DNA of 64,000 nucleotides. Origin: Dokdonia sp. Dokd-P16 (GTDB taxonomy: Bacteria; Bacteroidota; Bacteroidia; Flavobacteriales; Flavobacteriaceae). The translations under genes were made by a program, and so were the position numbers. Where the stretch lies: NCBI RefSeq assembly GCF_003095655.1, contig NZ_CP029151.1:1921001-1985000 (forward strand). The letters are read 5' to 3'. How positions within the stretch are numbered: the first letter of the stretch is position 1; each line of letters starts with the position of its first letter. Shown piece by piece: positions 36,376 to 45,940 of this stretch. Below the pieces are notes generated by a model. It saw only the letters and a program-made list of their open reading frames with translations. It was not told where the DNA came from and made no database searches.

Positions 36376-37266
36376 ATGAAAAAAACAATCCTATTAGTCG
36401 CTTTAATGCTTATTGCTGCAACATCTTTTGCACAAGATGATACAGAAAACCTTGAAGACGGAGGCTCTGTGATACAAACACTCACACCTTCTAAACTTAT
36501 CTCAAAAGGGCAATTTGATATCAAATGGTTTAATAATCTATACACAGAGACTAAAGACACCTTCGGAGAAAATGGTGAGGATCGTGACATCCCAAGGAAT
36601 AATTTCTTTACATCAACACTTGAAGTATATACTGGTGTTTCAAATAATAATAGAGTAAACGTAGGATTAATACTAGAGGCAAGATCTAGCACTATAGGCG
36701 GTCGTGATGCCTTTGATGTTTTTAAATTTGATGGTGAGCGCGGCACTGCGCGTAGCGGTCTTACATCTATAGCACCATCTGTAAAGTTTGTTCCGTTTAG
36801 TAAAGTAAATAATTTCTCTATCCAGAGTTCGTTTTTTATTCCTCTGGTGGATAATGAGACAGAAGACGGTGTTTTTCTAGATCAAAAAGGATTTACATGG
36901 CAAAACAGATTTTTCTTTGACCACACTTTTGCAGGAGGAGACTGGCAATTATTTGCCGATTTAAACTCTGAGCTCAACTTTGGAGATGATGAGGATAGTT
37001 TTGCAAATGATAGTTTGCGTCTTACACCAGGATTGTTTTTAAGTTATTTCCCAAGTTCAAAATTTACAGTTTTAGGCCTTGTACAGCACTCACAACTTCT
37101 TGACCTAGGAAACGAATTTTCTCAAGACTTTACAGCTGTGGGTGGTGGTGCAAAATATCAACTTACAGATGCTCTCAACCTTGAGGCATTATATACAAAC
37201 TTTGTAAGAGGAAACGATACTGGATTAGGGCAGACTTTTAACCTAGGGTTGAGAGCTGTTTTTTAA
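36376..37266 (+). CDS. Outer-membrane beta-barrel protein of unknown function
   Basis: This encodes 296 aa. The signal peptide is MKKTILLVALMLIAATSFAQ. The rest is amphipathic beta-strand, with alternating polar and aromatic residues and a closing strand LNLGLRAVF typical of the terminal barrel strand. An acidic N-terminal segment (DDTENLEDGG) precedes the first strand. I do not recognise the family and can only predict about 10-12 strands. It might be a porin. Neighbours are a DUF547 protein and a GH113-like enzyme, each with its own hairpin boundary. Confidence 0.75.
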   Translation: MKKTILLVALMLIAATSFAQDDTENLEDGGSVIQTLTPSKLISKGQFDIKWFNNLYTETKDTFGENGEDRDIPRNNFFTSTLEVYTGVSNNNRVNVGLILEARSSTIGGRDAFDVFKFDGERGTARSGLTSIAPSVKFVPFSKVNNFSIQSSFFIPLVDNETEDGVFLDQKGFTWQNRFFFDHTFAGGDWQLFADLNSELNFGDDEDSFANDSLRLTPGLFLSYFPSSKFTVLGLVQHSQLLDLGNEFSQDFTAVGGGAKYQLTDALNLEALYTNFVRGNDTGLGQTFNLGLRAVF

Positions 37267-37365
37267 CATATAGCTAGAGCGCTTAGGTTCCCCTAATCTA
37301 AGCTTTTTACAAGTGCAATGTATATTCATATATGTTAACTACAATGAGGATACTGCACACTTTTA

Positions 37366-37407
37366 AAGACCCTGAGAGTTACCCAGCTCTTAGGGTCTTA
37401 TTGTTTT
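37366..37407 (+). terminator. Terminator after the barrel gene
   Basis: AAGACCCTGAGAG and CTCTTAGGGTCTT pair with one G-U, followed by TTGTTTTT, 100 bp after the stop. Confidence 0.8.
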
Positions 37408-37408
37408 T

Positions 37409-37440
37409 GAGCTTATTTTTTAATAAAAATAAGCTTCTCA
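37409..37440 (+). terminator. Second hairpin directly behind the terminator
   Basis: GCTTATTTTT-TAAT-AAAAATAAGC follows at once, giving tandem stem-loops before the GH113-like gene. Confidence 0.5.
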
Positions 37441-37483
37441 AACTTTAATCGTAAACACATATCTTTAAATCAAAAATAAGTAG

Positions 37484-38494
37484 ATGAAAAAGATTATAGG
37501 GTGCCTCTTTTTATTGATTTGTCTACAAGCGTGTACTGCTCAAAAAGCGCAAGAACAAAAAATAAATGGCGTAAGTTTTGTTGCAAATCGTAATCCGGTA
37601 GATAGCACTCATGTAAGCCCTGTACAACTTGTAAATGCAAACTATGCTGCGGTAATGCCGTTTGGGTTTGTGCCACAAAAAGATAAACCACAAATCATAT
37701 ACAATACAGACAGGCAGTGGTATGGAGAGACCAGAGAAGGAGGTCGCAACTATGTGTCAGAATTGCACAAAGCAGGTATTGAGGTGATGGTAAAACCACA
37801 GATATGGATGCGCAATGGCGAGTTTACTGGGTACCTTAAAATGGAAACAGAGTCAGAGTGGACAGCGCTTGAAGATTCATACCGCAACTTTATAATTGAT
37901 TATGCCACACTATCGCAAGAAGAAGGAGCAACCATTTTTTGCATAGGTACAGAGTTAGAACAATTTGTAACAAACAGACCAGATTTTTGGACGCAACTTA
38001 TTATTGATATAAGAAAGGTGTACAATGGTAAACTTACGTATGCTGCAAACTGGGATGAGTATAAGACAACTCCATTTTGGAGCCAACTAGACTACATAGG
38101 GATTGATGCTTATTTTCCTGTTTGTGATGATCAAACGCCATCTGTGGAGTGTGTTACCGCAGGATGGCAACGATGGAAGGAGGAGATGTCCGCTTTCGCG
38201 AAAGCGGAAAACCGCAAAGTGATTTTTACAGAATTTGGGTACCGCTCTGTAGATTATACAGGTAAAGAGCCGTGGAAGGCAGATAGATCTATGACCACCG
38301 TAAATCTTGAGGGACAGGCACAAGCTACGCAAGCTCTCTTTGATACAATATGGGATGAAGAGTGGATGGCAGGAGGATTTATCTGGAAGTGGTTTATAAA
38401 ACATGATGAGGTAGGAGGTCCAGAAAACAACCAATTTACACCACAAAACAAACCAGCCGAAGCTGTAATAAGACAGCATTATGGTAAATATTAA
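37484..38494 (+). CDS. GH113-like beta-mannanase lipoprotein
   Basis: This encodes 336 aa. It is a lipoprotein (MKKIIGCLFLLICLQAC; Cys 17) with a TIM-barrel. Clan GH-A features are present: acid/base Glu in FCIGTELEQF (about residue 157) and nucleophile Glu in VIFTEFGYRS (about residue 250). It also has DYIGIDAYFPV and GGFIWKWF. This matches GH113 beta-1,4-mannanase-like proteins. The palindromic repeat encodes AFAKA at about residues 236-241, in the helix just before the nucleophile strand. Surface attachment and the GH92 operon elsewhere suggest use of mannose-containing glycans. Confidence 0.78.
   Translation: MKKIIGCLFLLICLQACTAQKAQEQKINGVSFVANRNPVDSTHVSPVQLVNANYAAVMPFGFVPQKDKPQIIYNTDRQWYGETREGGRNYVSELHKAGIEVMVKPQIWMRNGEFTGYLKMETESEWTALEDSYRNFIIDYATLSQEEGATIFCIGTELEQFVTNRPDFWTQLIIDIRKVYNGKLTYAANWDEYKTTPFWSQLDYIGIDAYFPVCDDQTPSVECVTAGWQRWKEEMSAFAKAENRKVIFTEFGYRSVDYTGKEPWKADRSMTTVNLEGQAQATQALFDTIWDEEWMAGGFIWKWFIKHDEVGGPENNQFTPQNKPAEAVIRQHYGKY
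38191..38206. repeat. 16-bp palindromic repeat, exact copy 9 (coding)
   Basis: Exact copy inside the GH113-like gene, read as Ala-Phe-Ala-Lys-Ala ten residues before the predicted nucleophile strand. Confidence 0.95.
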
Positions 38495-38590
38495 ATAGGA
38501 TATTCATTATTTATTTAAGTAAATAATGGCGTCTTGCGCAATGATTGTACATTACTTTCGACCAATGTTTTTAATATAACTATTGCCTTT

Positions 38591-39850
38591 ATGAAATATT
38601 TCTCCCTCATCTGCGCCTTGTTGATGACTTCATTTCTTTTTTCACAAGAACCTATTGTAGAAGAAATCACTTTTGAAGGATTAAAGCGTGTAGATGAATC
38701 TTTATTGAGAAGGCTTATTAAAGTAAAGCTACAAACAGCATATGATTCTCTTAAAGTAGCAACAGATATTGAGCGTTTAAATAGACTGCCAGCTATCGCA
38801 AATGCTACCGTTGTTCAAACTAAACTTCAGAACAACTCCTACAGGCTCACCTATAAGATTGTTGAAAATTTTACCATCATCCCGGGATTACGCATCTCGG
38901 AAGCAAATGATGGTAGTTTTGCTTTTCGCGTAAGCGCATTCGAATTTAATTTTCTTGGTCAAAGTCAGATACTTGGCGGCTTTTATCAGCGGGATGTTTT
39001 TGACTCTTATGGAGCTTACTGGGAAGCACCTTTTTTAATTACTAACAAATTAGGCTTAGGTGTCAATTATATTAAAAATGTGACTTTTGAACCTATTTAC
39101 CTAGATGAGACTCCTATAAATTATAAGAAAGATGATGTAGGTGCAGAGATTTATGGGTTGTATGAAATAGACTTCCATAACAAGGCAGAATTAGGAGTGA
39201 GAGTGTACCAAGAGTCTTACGACATTGATGATACAGAGGTGCAAAGTGTACTGCCCGCAGGGCTTGATGCAAATAAAGTTTCTCTACGCGGAGAGTATGA
39301 GACTAATTTTTTAAACATCACGTATCAATATGTAGAGGGAGTGCGCAATCTCCTTGATGTGCGATATATTCTAGGTGGTGATGGACTCTTAGAGGAAGGG
39401 CTAGTAGCACAAAACGCAACAGAATATTTTAAAAAAGTAGGAACAAAGGGTAACTTGGCAAGTAGACTACAGCTAGGGTATGCTTCTTATAATGAATCTG
39501 AGTTTGCTCCTTTTACGGTTGATAATCAGTTTAATCTTAGAGGAGCAGGTAATGATATTGATAGAGGGACATCCTTTGTTTTTGTAAATACAGAATACAG
39601 ACACACGCTTATAGAAAAGGATTGGTTTGTACTTCAAGGAAATGCTTTTATAGATGCTGGATCAATACGAAGTCCTAGAGAAGGGTTTGGTGATCTAGCC
39701 AGTATCAATAATGTGGAGCTATACTCTGGTCTTGGAGTGCGTTTTATTCATAAACGTATTTTTAATGCGGTAATTAGATTAGACTATGGTGTCGGATTAG
39801 GGGCTACCCAAAACCGCGGACTCGTATTTGGGATAGGGCAGTATTTTTAA
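38591..39850 (+). CDS. Omp85-superfamily protein A, short POTRA plus barrel
   Basis: This encodes 419 aa. The signal peptide is MKYFSLICALLMTSFLFSQ. Residues about 22-95 form one POTRA-like domain (VEEITFEGLKRVDESLLRRLI, TDIERLNRLPAIANATV). The remainder is an Omp85 barrel with the loop-6 motif FNLRGAG and the closing FGIGQYF. Classic BamA has five POTRA domains, so a single one suggests a translocase or lipid-exporter variant such as TamA-like or patatin-associated types. ATG 38591 is used; 38534 would add an improbable leader. A paralogue follows after 62 bp. Confidence 0.82.
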   Translation: MKYFSLICALLMTSFLFSQEPIVEEITFEGLKRVDESLLRRLIKVKLQTAYDSLKVATDIERLNRLPAIANATVVQTKLQNNSYRLTYKIVENFTIIPGLRISEANDGSFAFRVSAFEFNFLGQSQILGGFYQRDVFDSYGAYWEAPFLITNKLGLGVNYIKNVTFEPIYLDETPINYKKDDVGAEIYGLYEIDFHNKAELGVRVYQESYDIDDTEVQSVLPAGLDANKVSLRGEYETNFLNITYQYVEGVRNLLDVRYILGGDGLLEEGLVAQNATEYFKKVGTKGNLASRLQLGYASYNESEFAPFTVDNQFNLRGAGNDIDRGTSFVFVNTEYRHTLIEKDWFVLQGNAFIDAGSIRSPREGFGDLASINNVELYSGLGVRFIHKRIFNAVIRLDYGVGLGATQNRGLVFGIGQYF

Positions 39851-39912
39851 AGTAAGAGAATTTATAGATGATGAGATAATCTAATTATAAAGCATAGTAA
39901 ATCCTACAGTAC

Positions 39913-41172
39913 ATGAATCGCTTCTGGTTATATATTTTACTTATGCTGTGTTGCTCTCTGGCTAATGCGCAAGAAAGCATTGTGGAGGAATTTACCATTC
40001 ATGGCAATAAAAAACTTAAGACTTCTTTTATTAAACTCATTAGTGATTTGCATATAGATAGTCCTTTAGATTCTACCATGCTAGAGGTAGATATCATTAG
40101 ACTCAAAAGGCTGCCTGCAGTACGTCACGCATATTATCAAGTGATTCGTTCTTTTGATAATTATGAAGTTCGCTATCATATTGAAGAGCATATAACGATA
40201 AATCCTCAACTTAATATCTATACCACAAATGATGATGAATTTGCTTTTAGAATAGGCTTATATGAGTTCAACACCTTAGGAAGGAATATTGCCTTTGGGG
40301 GATTTTATCAACGAGATATTTTTGATTCTTACGGAGTGAATCTTAGAGTGCCATTCTTGTTCAATAATAAGTTCGGGATTGCGATTAATGCGCAGCGATT
40401 AACCACGCAGGAGCCTGTGTTTCTAGAAGAAGGTACTGCAGATTATAAGTATAGTAACACCTCTTTTGAAGTGCTAGGATTATATGCTATTAACTTTAAA
40501 CATCGGGTAGAAGCAGGTGTAAATTTATTTAATGAAAAGTATGAATACCTAGCTGGTGCGACTTCTGCAGGGGTTCCTCAAGAATTTAATGTAGATAAGA
40601 TTCTTTTAAAAGGTATTTATGAGTACGATGCTCTAGACTACTATTACCAGTATATATCTGGTTTTAAGAGCACTTTTAATGTGCAGCATGTCATGGCAAA
40701 TGATAGTAGATTACCCGATTTTACAATCTGGTGGAATGATTTTCAATATTTTACTAGAGTAGGTGACAAAGGAAACTGGGCAAACAGGTTACGTGTAGGT
40801 CTAGCATCTAATGCAGACTCACCATTTGCTCCATTTTCTGTAGATAATAATTTAAATATAAGAGGTGTAGGGAATACGATAGATCGTGGCACAGGAGTAA
40901 TTGTAATAAATACGGAGTATAGACATACACTTGTAGATAAAGAATCATTTGTACTACAAGGTAATGCGTTTGTAGATGCTGGATCTTGGAGAAATCCAGG
41001 TGGAGATTTTGATGACTTTGGAGATGATCAAAACCTTAGGGTGTATCCTGGACTAGGATTGCGTTTTACTCACAAAAAGATTTTTAACGCAACTTTCCGT
41101 ATTGATTATGGATATGGAATAACCCCAAACTCCACTAGTGGATTTGTTTTTGGTGTGGGGCAATATTTTTAA
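39913..41172 (+). CDS. Omp85-superfamily protein B (tandem paralogue)
   Basis: This encodes 419 aa, the same length as its upstream paralogue. Shared landmarks are SIVEEFTIHGNKKLKTSFIK (POTRA), GGFYQRDIFDSYG, APFSVDNNLNIRGVGNTIDRG (loop-6 region), NTEYRHTLVDK and FVFGVGQYF. The signal peptide is MNRFWLYILLMLCCSLANAQ. The two genes look like a duplication that has diverged while keeping equal length, so they may form a heterodimer or serve related clients. The end lies 16 bp from the convergent histidine-kinase gene, leaving no room for a separate terminator. Confidence 0.82.
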   Translation: MNRFWLYILLMLCCSLANAQESIVEEFTIHGNKKLKTSFIKLISDLHIDSPLDSTMLEVDIIRLKRLPAVRHAYYQVIRSFDNYEVRYHIEEHITINPQLNIYTTNDDEFAFRIGLYEFNTLGRNIAFGGFYQRDIFDSYGVNLRVPFLFNNKFGIAINAQRLTTQEPVFLEEGTADYKYSNTSFEVLGLYAINFKHRVEAGVNLFNEKYEYLAGATSAGVPQEFNVDKILLKGIYEYDALDYYYQYISGFKSTFNVQHVMANDSRLPDFTIWWNDFQYFTRVGDKGNWANRLRVGLASNADSPFAPFSVDNNLNIRGVGNTIDRGTGVIVINTEYRHTLVDKESFVLQGNAFVDAGSWRNPGGDFDDFGDDQNLRVYPGLGLRFTHKKIFNATFRIDYGYGITPNSTSGFVFGVGQYF

Positions 41173-41188
41173 TTTAAAAAAACTACGA

Positions 41189-43408
41189 TTATATATGTAG
41201 TTGCTTTGCAATTGCAGATTGATCAGTAATTGTGTGTTGTAGGTTACGCAATATTGTGCGCTTAAAAATGGTGATATCGTAAGGCTTTACGATAATATCT
41301 GTAAGTCCAGCGTTGTAGATTTTGTAACGCATTTCTTTTACCTCTACAGCCGTAAGCGCTATAATAGGGATTTGTTTATTAAAGAGTCTAATCTCCTTGG
41401 TAGCTTCTAGTCCGTCTTTTACAGGCATGTTTATATCCATAAGGATAAGATCATATTCATTATCCCTAGCGCATTCTACAGCTTCTTGACCATTATTTGC
41501 AATGCTGCAAGTAACTTCTAGTTTCTGTAATATTTTCTTTGTCACTATTTGATTGATACGATTATCGTCTACAATAAGGATGCGTTTATTTTTAAGTTGT
41601 TTGTCATCTATAATAATTATGGGATCTACAATTAATGATTCATTTGATATCTCAAAGTCTAGTGTAAAGAAAAATGTAGATCCTTTTCCTTCCTTACTAG
41701 ACAAGTGTATTTCTGCTCCAGAAAGCGCCAGTAGTTTTTGTACAATAGGCAGTCCTAATCCAGTTCCTTGATATGTGTAGTGTCTTGAGCTTACTTGAGA
41801 AAATTCATCAAATATACTTTGTTGTTTTTCTTCTGGAATCCCTATACCCGTATCTTGGATTGTAAAGTGAATACTCGCCTTTTGATCATTTAAACCAGAA
41901 GCTTCAAGTAGAATATAGATGTCTCCATTTTCTGTAAACTTACAAGCGTTTCCTACTAAGTTCATTAGTATTTGAGAAAGCCTTGTAGCATCTCCTTTAA
42001 CAAATTCTGGAACGTTATCATCAATGTTAATGTGAATGTTGTTCTTGTTTTGCTGGCGCATGTATTCAAAGGAAGAAACGATGTTCTTAATAAAATCTCT
42101 TGTATTAAAAACTTCATTATTTTCTATAACCGTATTTGAATCAATTTTATTGATCTGTAGCACATCATTTATGAGCGCAAGGAGATAGTCTGCTGAGAAC
42201 TTGAGAGACTTAAGATCTTGTTGATGAGATTTTAATTTTGGATCATCCATCAAAATCGTACTGAGCCCTATAACACCATAAAGAGGAGTTCTCAATTCAT
42301 GACTTACAGTAGAGAAAAAGGCTGTCTTAGCTTTTGTAGATTGCTCAGATTCATTTTTTGCTGTAAGATATTCTATGTTTTTTTCAGTGAGACTTTTTAC
42401 ATAGTCCTTCTTACTTTTATACATTCTATAAAGCAAGATGAGCAATAAAATACTTGATGCCGCTACAACAATGAGAAATTTATTCCAATTTATTTGGTTA
42501 CGTACAATTTCTGCTTGAAGTCTATTTTTTAATTCATTTCTCTCAATATTTTTTTTGTATTCGGCTACTTGAAAGTTTGCGGCTATTTTTTGAGATTCTT
42601 CATTTTGATATTCTTCTGTAGTTTCTTCATACAGATTTTGATACTTCACGCTATATTCATAAGCTTCCTTGTAGCGCTTTTGACCATAAAGGCTCAAACT
42701 GTAAGTGAGGTAGCTATCTGCAAGTTCAAATTTTGATGCTTGTAATAATGTATCCTTGAAAATTTTTGATAAATGATAATCTACTTTCTTATAGTTATTC
42801 TCGTGTAAGTAATAGATGGCCCATTGATTTTCAAGACTTGTCTTTAAGCTGTTTGAGAGTTGATTTTTTAACTGGTCAGCCTTTTTTAAATATTTTAATG
42901 ACTTATCATATCGCTCATGCTCTTGTAATGTGAGCACAGTATTTAAATAGGCATTACTTAAGTTAAATGAGTCTTTTGTTTTTTCAAATATTGCAATAGA
43001 CTTGTCATGATATTGAAGTGCTTTATTTATAGAATTATCTGAGTAACCATAAAGATTTGCAAGATCCATATAGGTAAGTCCTAAGCCTAGACTATCTTGT
43101 GCAAGATTAGCGTACTCTTGAGAGCGTTCAAAGCTTTCTCGAGCTTGTATGGTATCTTGTAGGATTAAATAGTCATAGCCTAAATACCGAAAGCCACTTT
43201 GTAAATAACCGGTATCATTAATTTTTTTTGCCTCCTCAATGATTCTAACATTGAGTTCGAGTGACTTACTATAATTAGTAGCTTCGTAATACGTAGCCGA
43301 CGAATCCATCAGTTGTTCTAATCGCTCTTTTATTTTCAAGCTGTCAGTCTGCGCAGTTCCTAAAGAAACAGACATAACTAAGATTAAAAAAATAATAATT
43401 CTCTTCAT
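41189..43408 (-). CDS. TPR-containing hybrid histidine kinase
   Basis: This encodes 739 aa: a signal peptide, then TPR-like repeats (residues about 30-280) with a periplasmic sensor role. One transmembrane helix follows (FLIVVAASSILLLILLY, near 310). The HisKA H-box is FFSTVSHELRTP. HATPase boxes are LVGNACKFTENG, DTGIGIPEE and GTGLGLPIV. A C-terminal receiver holds VDDNRIN, the phosphoacceptor Asp in LILMDINMPVKDG, the Thr in IALTA and the Lys in IVKPY. It signals to an unknown partner; no DNA-binding regulator is adjacent, so it is an orphan. Confidence 0.93.
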   Translation of the reverse strand: MKRIIIFLILVMSVSLGTAQTDSLKIKERLEQLMDSSATYYEATNYSKSLELNVRIIEEAKKINDTGYLQSGFRYLGYDYLILQDTIQARESFERSQEYANLAQDSLGLGLTYMDLANLYGYSDNSINKALQYHDKSIAIFEKTKDSFNLSNAYLNTVLTLQEHERYDKSLKYLKKADQLKNQLSNSLKTSLENQWAIYYLHENNYKKVDYHLSKIFKDTLLQASKFELADSYLTYSLSLYGQKRYKEAYEYSVKYQNLYEETTEEYQNEESQKIAANFQVAEYKKNIERNELKNRLQAEIVRNQINWNKFLIVVAASSILLLILLYRMYKSKKDYVKSLTEKNIEYLTAKNESEQSTKAKTAFFSTVSHELRTPLYGVIGLSTILMDDPKLKSHQQDLKSLKFSADYLLALINDVLQINKIDSNTVIENNEVFNTRDFIKNIVSSFEYMRQQNKNNIHINIDDNVPEFVKGDATRLSQILMNLVGNACKFTENGDIYILLEASGLNDQKASIHFTIQDTGIGIPEEKQQSIFDEFSQVSSRHYTYQGTGLGLPIVQKLLALSGAEIHLSSKEGKGSTFFFTLDFEISNESLIVDPIIIIDDKQLKNKRILIVDDNRINQIVTKKILQKLEVTCSIANNGQEAVECARDNEYDLILMDINMPVKDGLEATKEIRLFNKQIPIIALTAVEVKEMRYKIYNAGLTDIIVKPYDITIFKRTILRNLQHTITDQSAIAKQLHI

Positions 43409-43599
43409 TTCAGTAGCTTAATCTTTGACAATATACAAAACATAAATAAAAATGCATTTAATCGTGTGATTCAAAATAGAAACCTTGAAAAATCTTACAA
43501 AATTAACTTTAGTTAGTTAAGACTATCTCAATTAATAATGGCTTAACGTTCTCAAACACTGATGCTCGATATATTTGTGACTAACTAAAACCAAAAACA

Positions 43600-43755
43600 A
43601 TGTCAATTCTAACCATCATTTTAAGCCTTATATTTCCACCACTTGCAGTAGCCCTAGAGAAAGGAGCTGGCAAAGATTTAATTATAAATATTATTCTTAC
43701 TTTATTAGGCTGGTTACCAGGTGTGATACATGCATTTTATGTAAATGGTAAATAA
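43600..43755 (+). CDS. YqaE/Pmp3-family small membrane protein
   Basis: This encodes 51 aa. The Pmp3/UPF0057 pattern is clear: SLIFPPLAVALEKG in the first helix and LLGWLPGVIHAFYV in the second. The polar loop between them is short (AGKDLI). The family consists of two-helix hydrophobic proteins that limit membrane depolarisation under salt or cold stress. It is a single gene between the hybrid kinase and a PagL-like gene. Confidence 0.85.
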   Translation: MSILTIILSLIFPPLAVALEKGAGKDLIINIILTLLGWLPGVIHAFYVNGK

Positions 43756-43857
43756 GAGAATATCACGATATAGTAGGGGTGCATGACTTTGCATCCCTTT
43801 TTTGTTTTAGAGCAATTACTATCTATAAATTGACTAATAAAATATTTATTTATGCTA

Positions 43858-43873
43858 CGCTTTCGCGAAAGCG
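43858..43873. repeat. 16-bp palindromic repeat, exact copy 10
   Basis: Exact copy in the spacer between the Pmp3-like gene and the PagL-like gene, 106 bp before the next ATG. Confidence 0.95.
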
Positions 43874-43979
43874 TAACTTTCCCTATCAACAAGGTTTTTC
43901 ATTATCAGATAATTAGAATAAAAGGCAAACCTGCACGTTCAAATTTTCGTAAGTTCACGCACACTAACCAGTGACTCTT

Positions 43980-45086
43980 ATGAATTACTTGCGCCAGCTA
44001 GCAATTACTTTTTCGTGTATACTAACCATCACGATACATGCACAAGAAGGAAAAGTGCGTCCTTTTGATCTCGAGGCAGATTTTTTTTATGGTACGCTCT
44101 TAGAGCATAATCCTGATATATCTCATCTTATAACAGAGCATCCGCAGGGAATAATGCTTGCTTATAACCGTAAAACATACGGGTACGAGGAATGGGAGCG
44201 ACGCTATAATTTTCCAGATGTGGGGTACACTTTTGTGTATCAAGACATGAAAAATGAAAATCTAGGAGAATTATATAGCGCCTATGCGCACTATAACTTT
44301 TACTACTGGAAGCGTAGATTACAGTTTAGAATAGGGCAAGGAGTTGCAATTGCTACAAATCCATATGACAGAGAGACTAACTTTATGAATAATGCATACG
44401 GAACTACTGTGTTGAGTAGCACCATGCTTAAATTTGGTTTCAAGCAGGATAATATCTTTAAAAATATAGGAGTACACGCAGGGGTTACCATTATCCACTA
44501 TAGTAATGCCAACCTTAAAGCACCTAATAACTCCACAAATACTTGGGCATTTACTGCGGGGATTAATTATTTTCCAAAAGCAAATGAGTTTCCAGATTAC
44601 ATCCCACTAGGAGAAAAAACATCATACTCAGAGCCTGTACATTATAACCTAGTTGTGAGTGGTGGAGCAAATCAAAGTGATATTAATAACTCGCCGCGAT
44701 ATGGCTTCTTAACGCTTACGGCATTTGCAGATAAGCGTATTAATCACAAATCTAGTTTTACAGCAGGTGTAGATGCATTTTTTGCAAATTTCTTAAAAGA
44801 GCTTATTCGTTATGAGTCTGTCGCTTTTCCAGATGGAGAAGTTACAGGCGATGAAGACTGGAAACGTTTTGGAGTTTTTATAGGACATGAGTTGCACTTT
44901 AATGAGCTCTCGTTTGTGTCACAGCTCGGGTACTATGTGTATTATCCGTACGATTTTGAAGGAAGGTTTTATAATCGATTAGGGCTTAAAAGAACTTTTG
45001 GAGAGCACTTTTCTGGAAGTATGGTCGTAAAAGCACACGGAGCAAAAGCAGAGGCGGTTGAATTTGGACTAGGATATAGATTTTAA
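43980..45086 (+). CDS. PagL-like outer-membrane acyloxyacyl hydrolase
   Basis: This encodes 368 aa with a signal peptide (MNYLRQLAITFSCILTITIHAQ) and a beta-barrel. The catalytic motif typical of PagL lipid A 3-O-deacylases is present as IHYSNANLKAPNNSTNTW, with the His-Ser pair spaced HxS before an Asn-rich loop. About 370 aa is longer than enterobacterial PagL, so an extra N-terminal domain may exist. The next gene (GIN-domain lipoprotein) starts 2 bp downstream, so they form an operon. ATG 43980 is preferred to a GTG nine bases upstream. Confidence 0.75.
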   Translation: MNYLRQLAITFSCILTITIHAQEGKVRPFDLEADFFYGTLLEHNPDISHLITEHPQGIMLAYNRKTYGYEEWERRYNFPDVGYTFVYQDMKNENLGELYSAYAHYNFYYWKRRLQFRIGQGVAIATNPYDRETNFMNNAYGTTVLSSTMLKFGFKQDNIFKNIGVHAGVTIIHYSNANLKAPNNSTNTWAFTAGINYFPKANEFPDYIPLGEKTSYSEPVHYNLVVSGGANQSDINNSPRYGFLTLTAFADKRINHKSSFTAGVDAFFANFLKELIRYESVAFPDGEVTGDEDWKRFGVFIGHELHFNELSFVSQLGYYVYYPYDFEGRFYNRLGLKRTFGEHFSGSMVVKAHGAKAEAVEFGLGYRF

Positions 45087-45088
45087 AG

Positions 45089-45850
45089 ATGAAAAACAAA
45101 TATTTAATAGTAGTGTTGTTGCCAGTGATGATGTGGTTTGCATCATGTGATACTGAGGATACATTATCATGTCTCAAAACAAGCGGATCCATAATCACTG
45201 AGCAATATGACCTGGCAAGCTTTGATAGTATCATAGTTTTTGAACGTGTACAATTAGTCGTAAAAGATGCTCCAGAGATATCAGTAGTACTAGAAACAGG
45301 AGAAAATCTGCTAGAAGATTTTGAGGTTTATGTAGAGGATAATACGCTCATCGTAAAAAATAATGCCTCATGTAATCTTGTTAGAGATTATGATACTTCT
45401 ATATTACGTGTATCACATCCTAATTTAAGTCAGATTAGAAATAGTAGCGGCAGTACAGTTTTAGGAGACGGACTCATAAGTTGGAATACCTTGCGCTTAG
45501 TGTCTGATGATCTTATCGAGGAAGATTTTTATCATAAAGATGGAGATTTTGATATGGAGCTAGATTCAGAAAATGTTTTACTTCAATGTAATGGGTTATC
45601 TAACTTCTTTATACGAGGAGCGGTCACTAATCTAGATATTAACTTGCTGGAGGGTGATAGTAGATTGCCACTACAGGATCTAGCGGTTCAGAATGTCACT
45701 ATTTTCCATAGAGGTACAAATGATGTATTGATCTCTCCCCAATTATCAATTACAGGAGAACTTAGAAGTACTGGTAATTTGATATTGAATAACACGCCAC
45801 CTATTGTAGATGTGGAAGCATTTTTTACAGGAGAAGTTATTTTTGATTAG
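45089..45850 (+). CDS. GIN-domain (DUF2807) lipoprotein
   Basis: This encodes 253 aa. It is a lipoprotein (MKNKYLIVVLLPVMMWFASC; Cys 20) followed by a beta-helix-like GIN domain. Typical pieces are ITEQYDLASFDSIIVFERVQLVVKD, YVEDNTLIVKNNASCN and LRVSHPNLSQIRNSSGSTV. Such domains bind head-to-tail as a cell-envelope scaffold; the role here is unknown. It is coupled to the PagL-like gene by a 2-bp gap and ends before a strong terminator. Confidence 0.88.
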   Translation: MKNKYLIVVLLPVMMWFASCDTEDTLSCLKTSGSIITEQYDLASFDSIIVFERVQLVVKDAPEISVVLETGENLLEDFEVYVEDNTLIVKNNASCNLVRDYDTSILRVSHPNLSQIRNSSGSTVLGDGLISWNTLRLVSDDLIEEDFYHKDGDFDMELDSENVLLQCNGLSNFFIRGAVTNLDINLLEGDSRLPLQDLAVQNVTIFHRGTNDVLISPQLSITGELRSTGNLILNNTPPIVDVEAFFTGEVIFD

Positions 45851-45874
45851 TCCTGTACTTCAGATATAGACCAT

Positions 45875-45911
45875 AAAAAAGGAGTCACTTATTTAGAGTG
45901 ACTCCTTTTTT
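45875..45911. terminator. Bidirectional terminator
   Basis: AAAAAAGGAGTCACT pairs perfectly with AGTGACTCCTTTTTT around TATTTAG, between the GIN-domain gene and the convergent nitroreductase gene. Confidence 0.92.
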
Positions 45912-45940
45912 AATGATGCTCATGTAACAATCTTAGTGCC

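Noticed and set aside
38922-38937. GCTTTTCGCGTAAGCGC in the first Omp85 gene as a palindromic repeat
   Set aside because: Several mismatches against the 16-mer and the reading frame gives ordinary barrel residues; probably chance.
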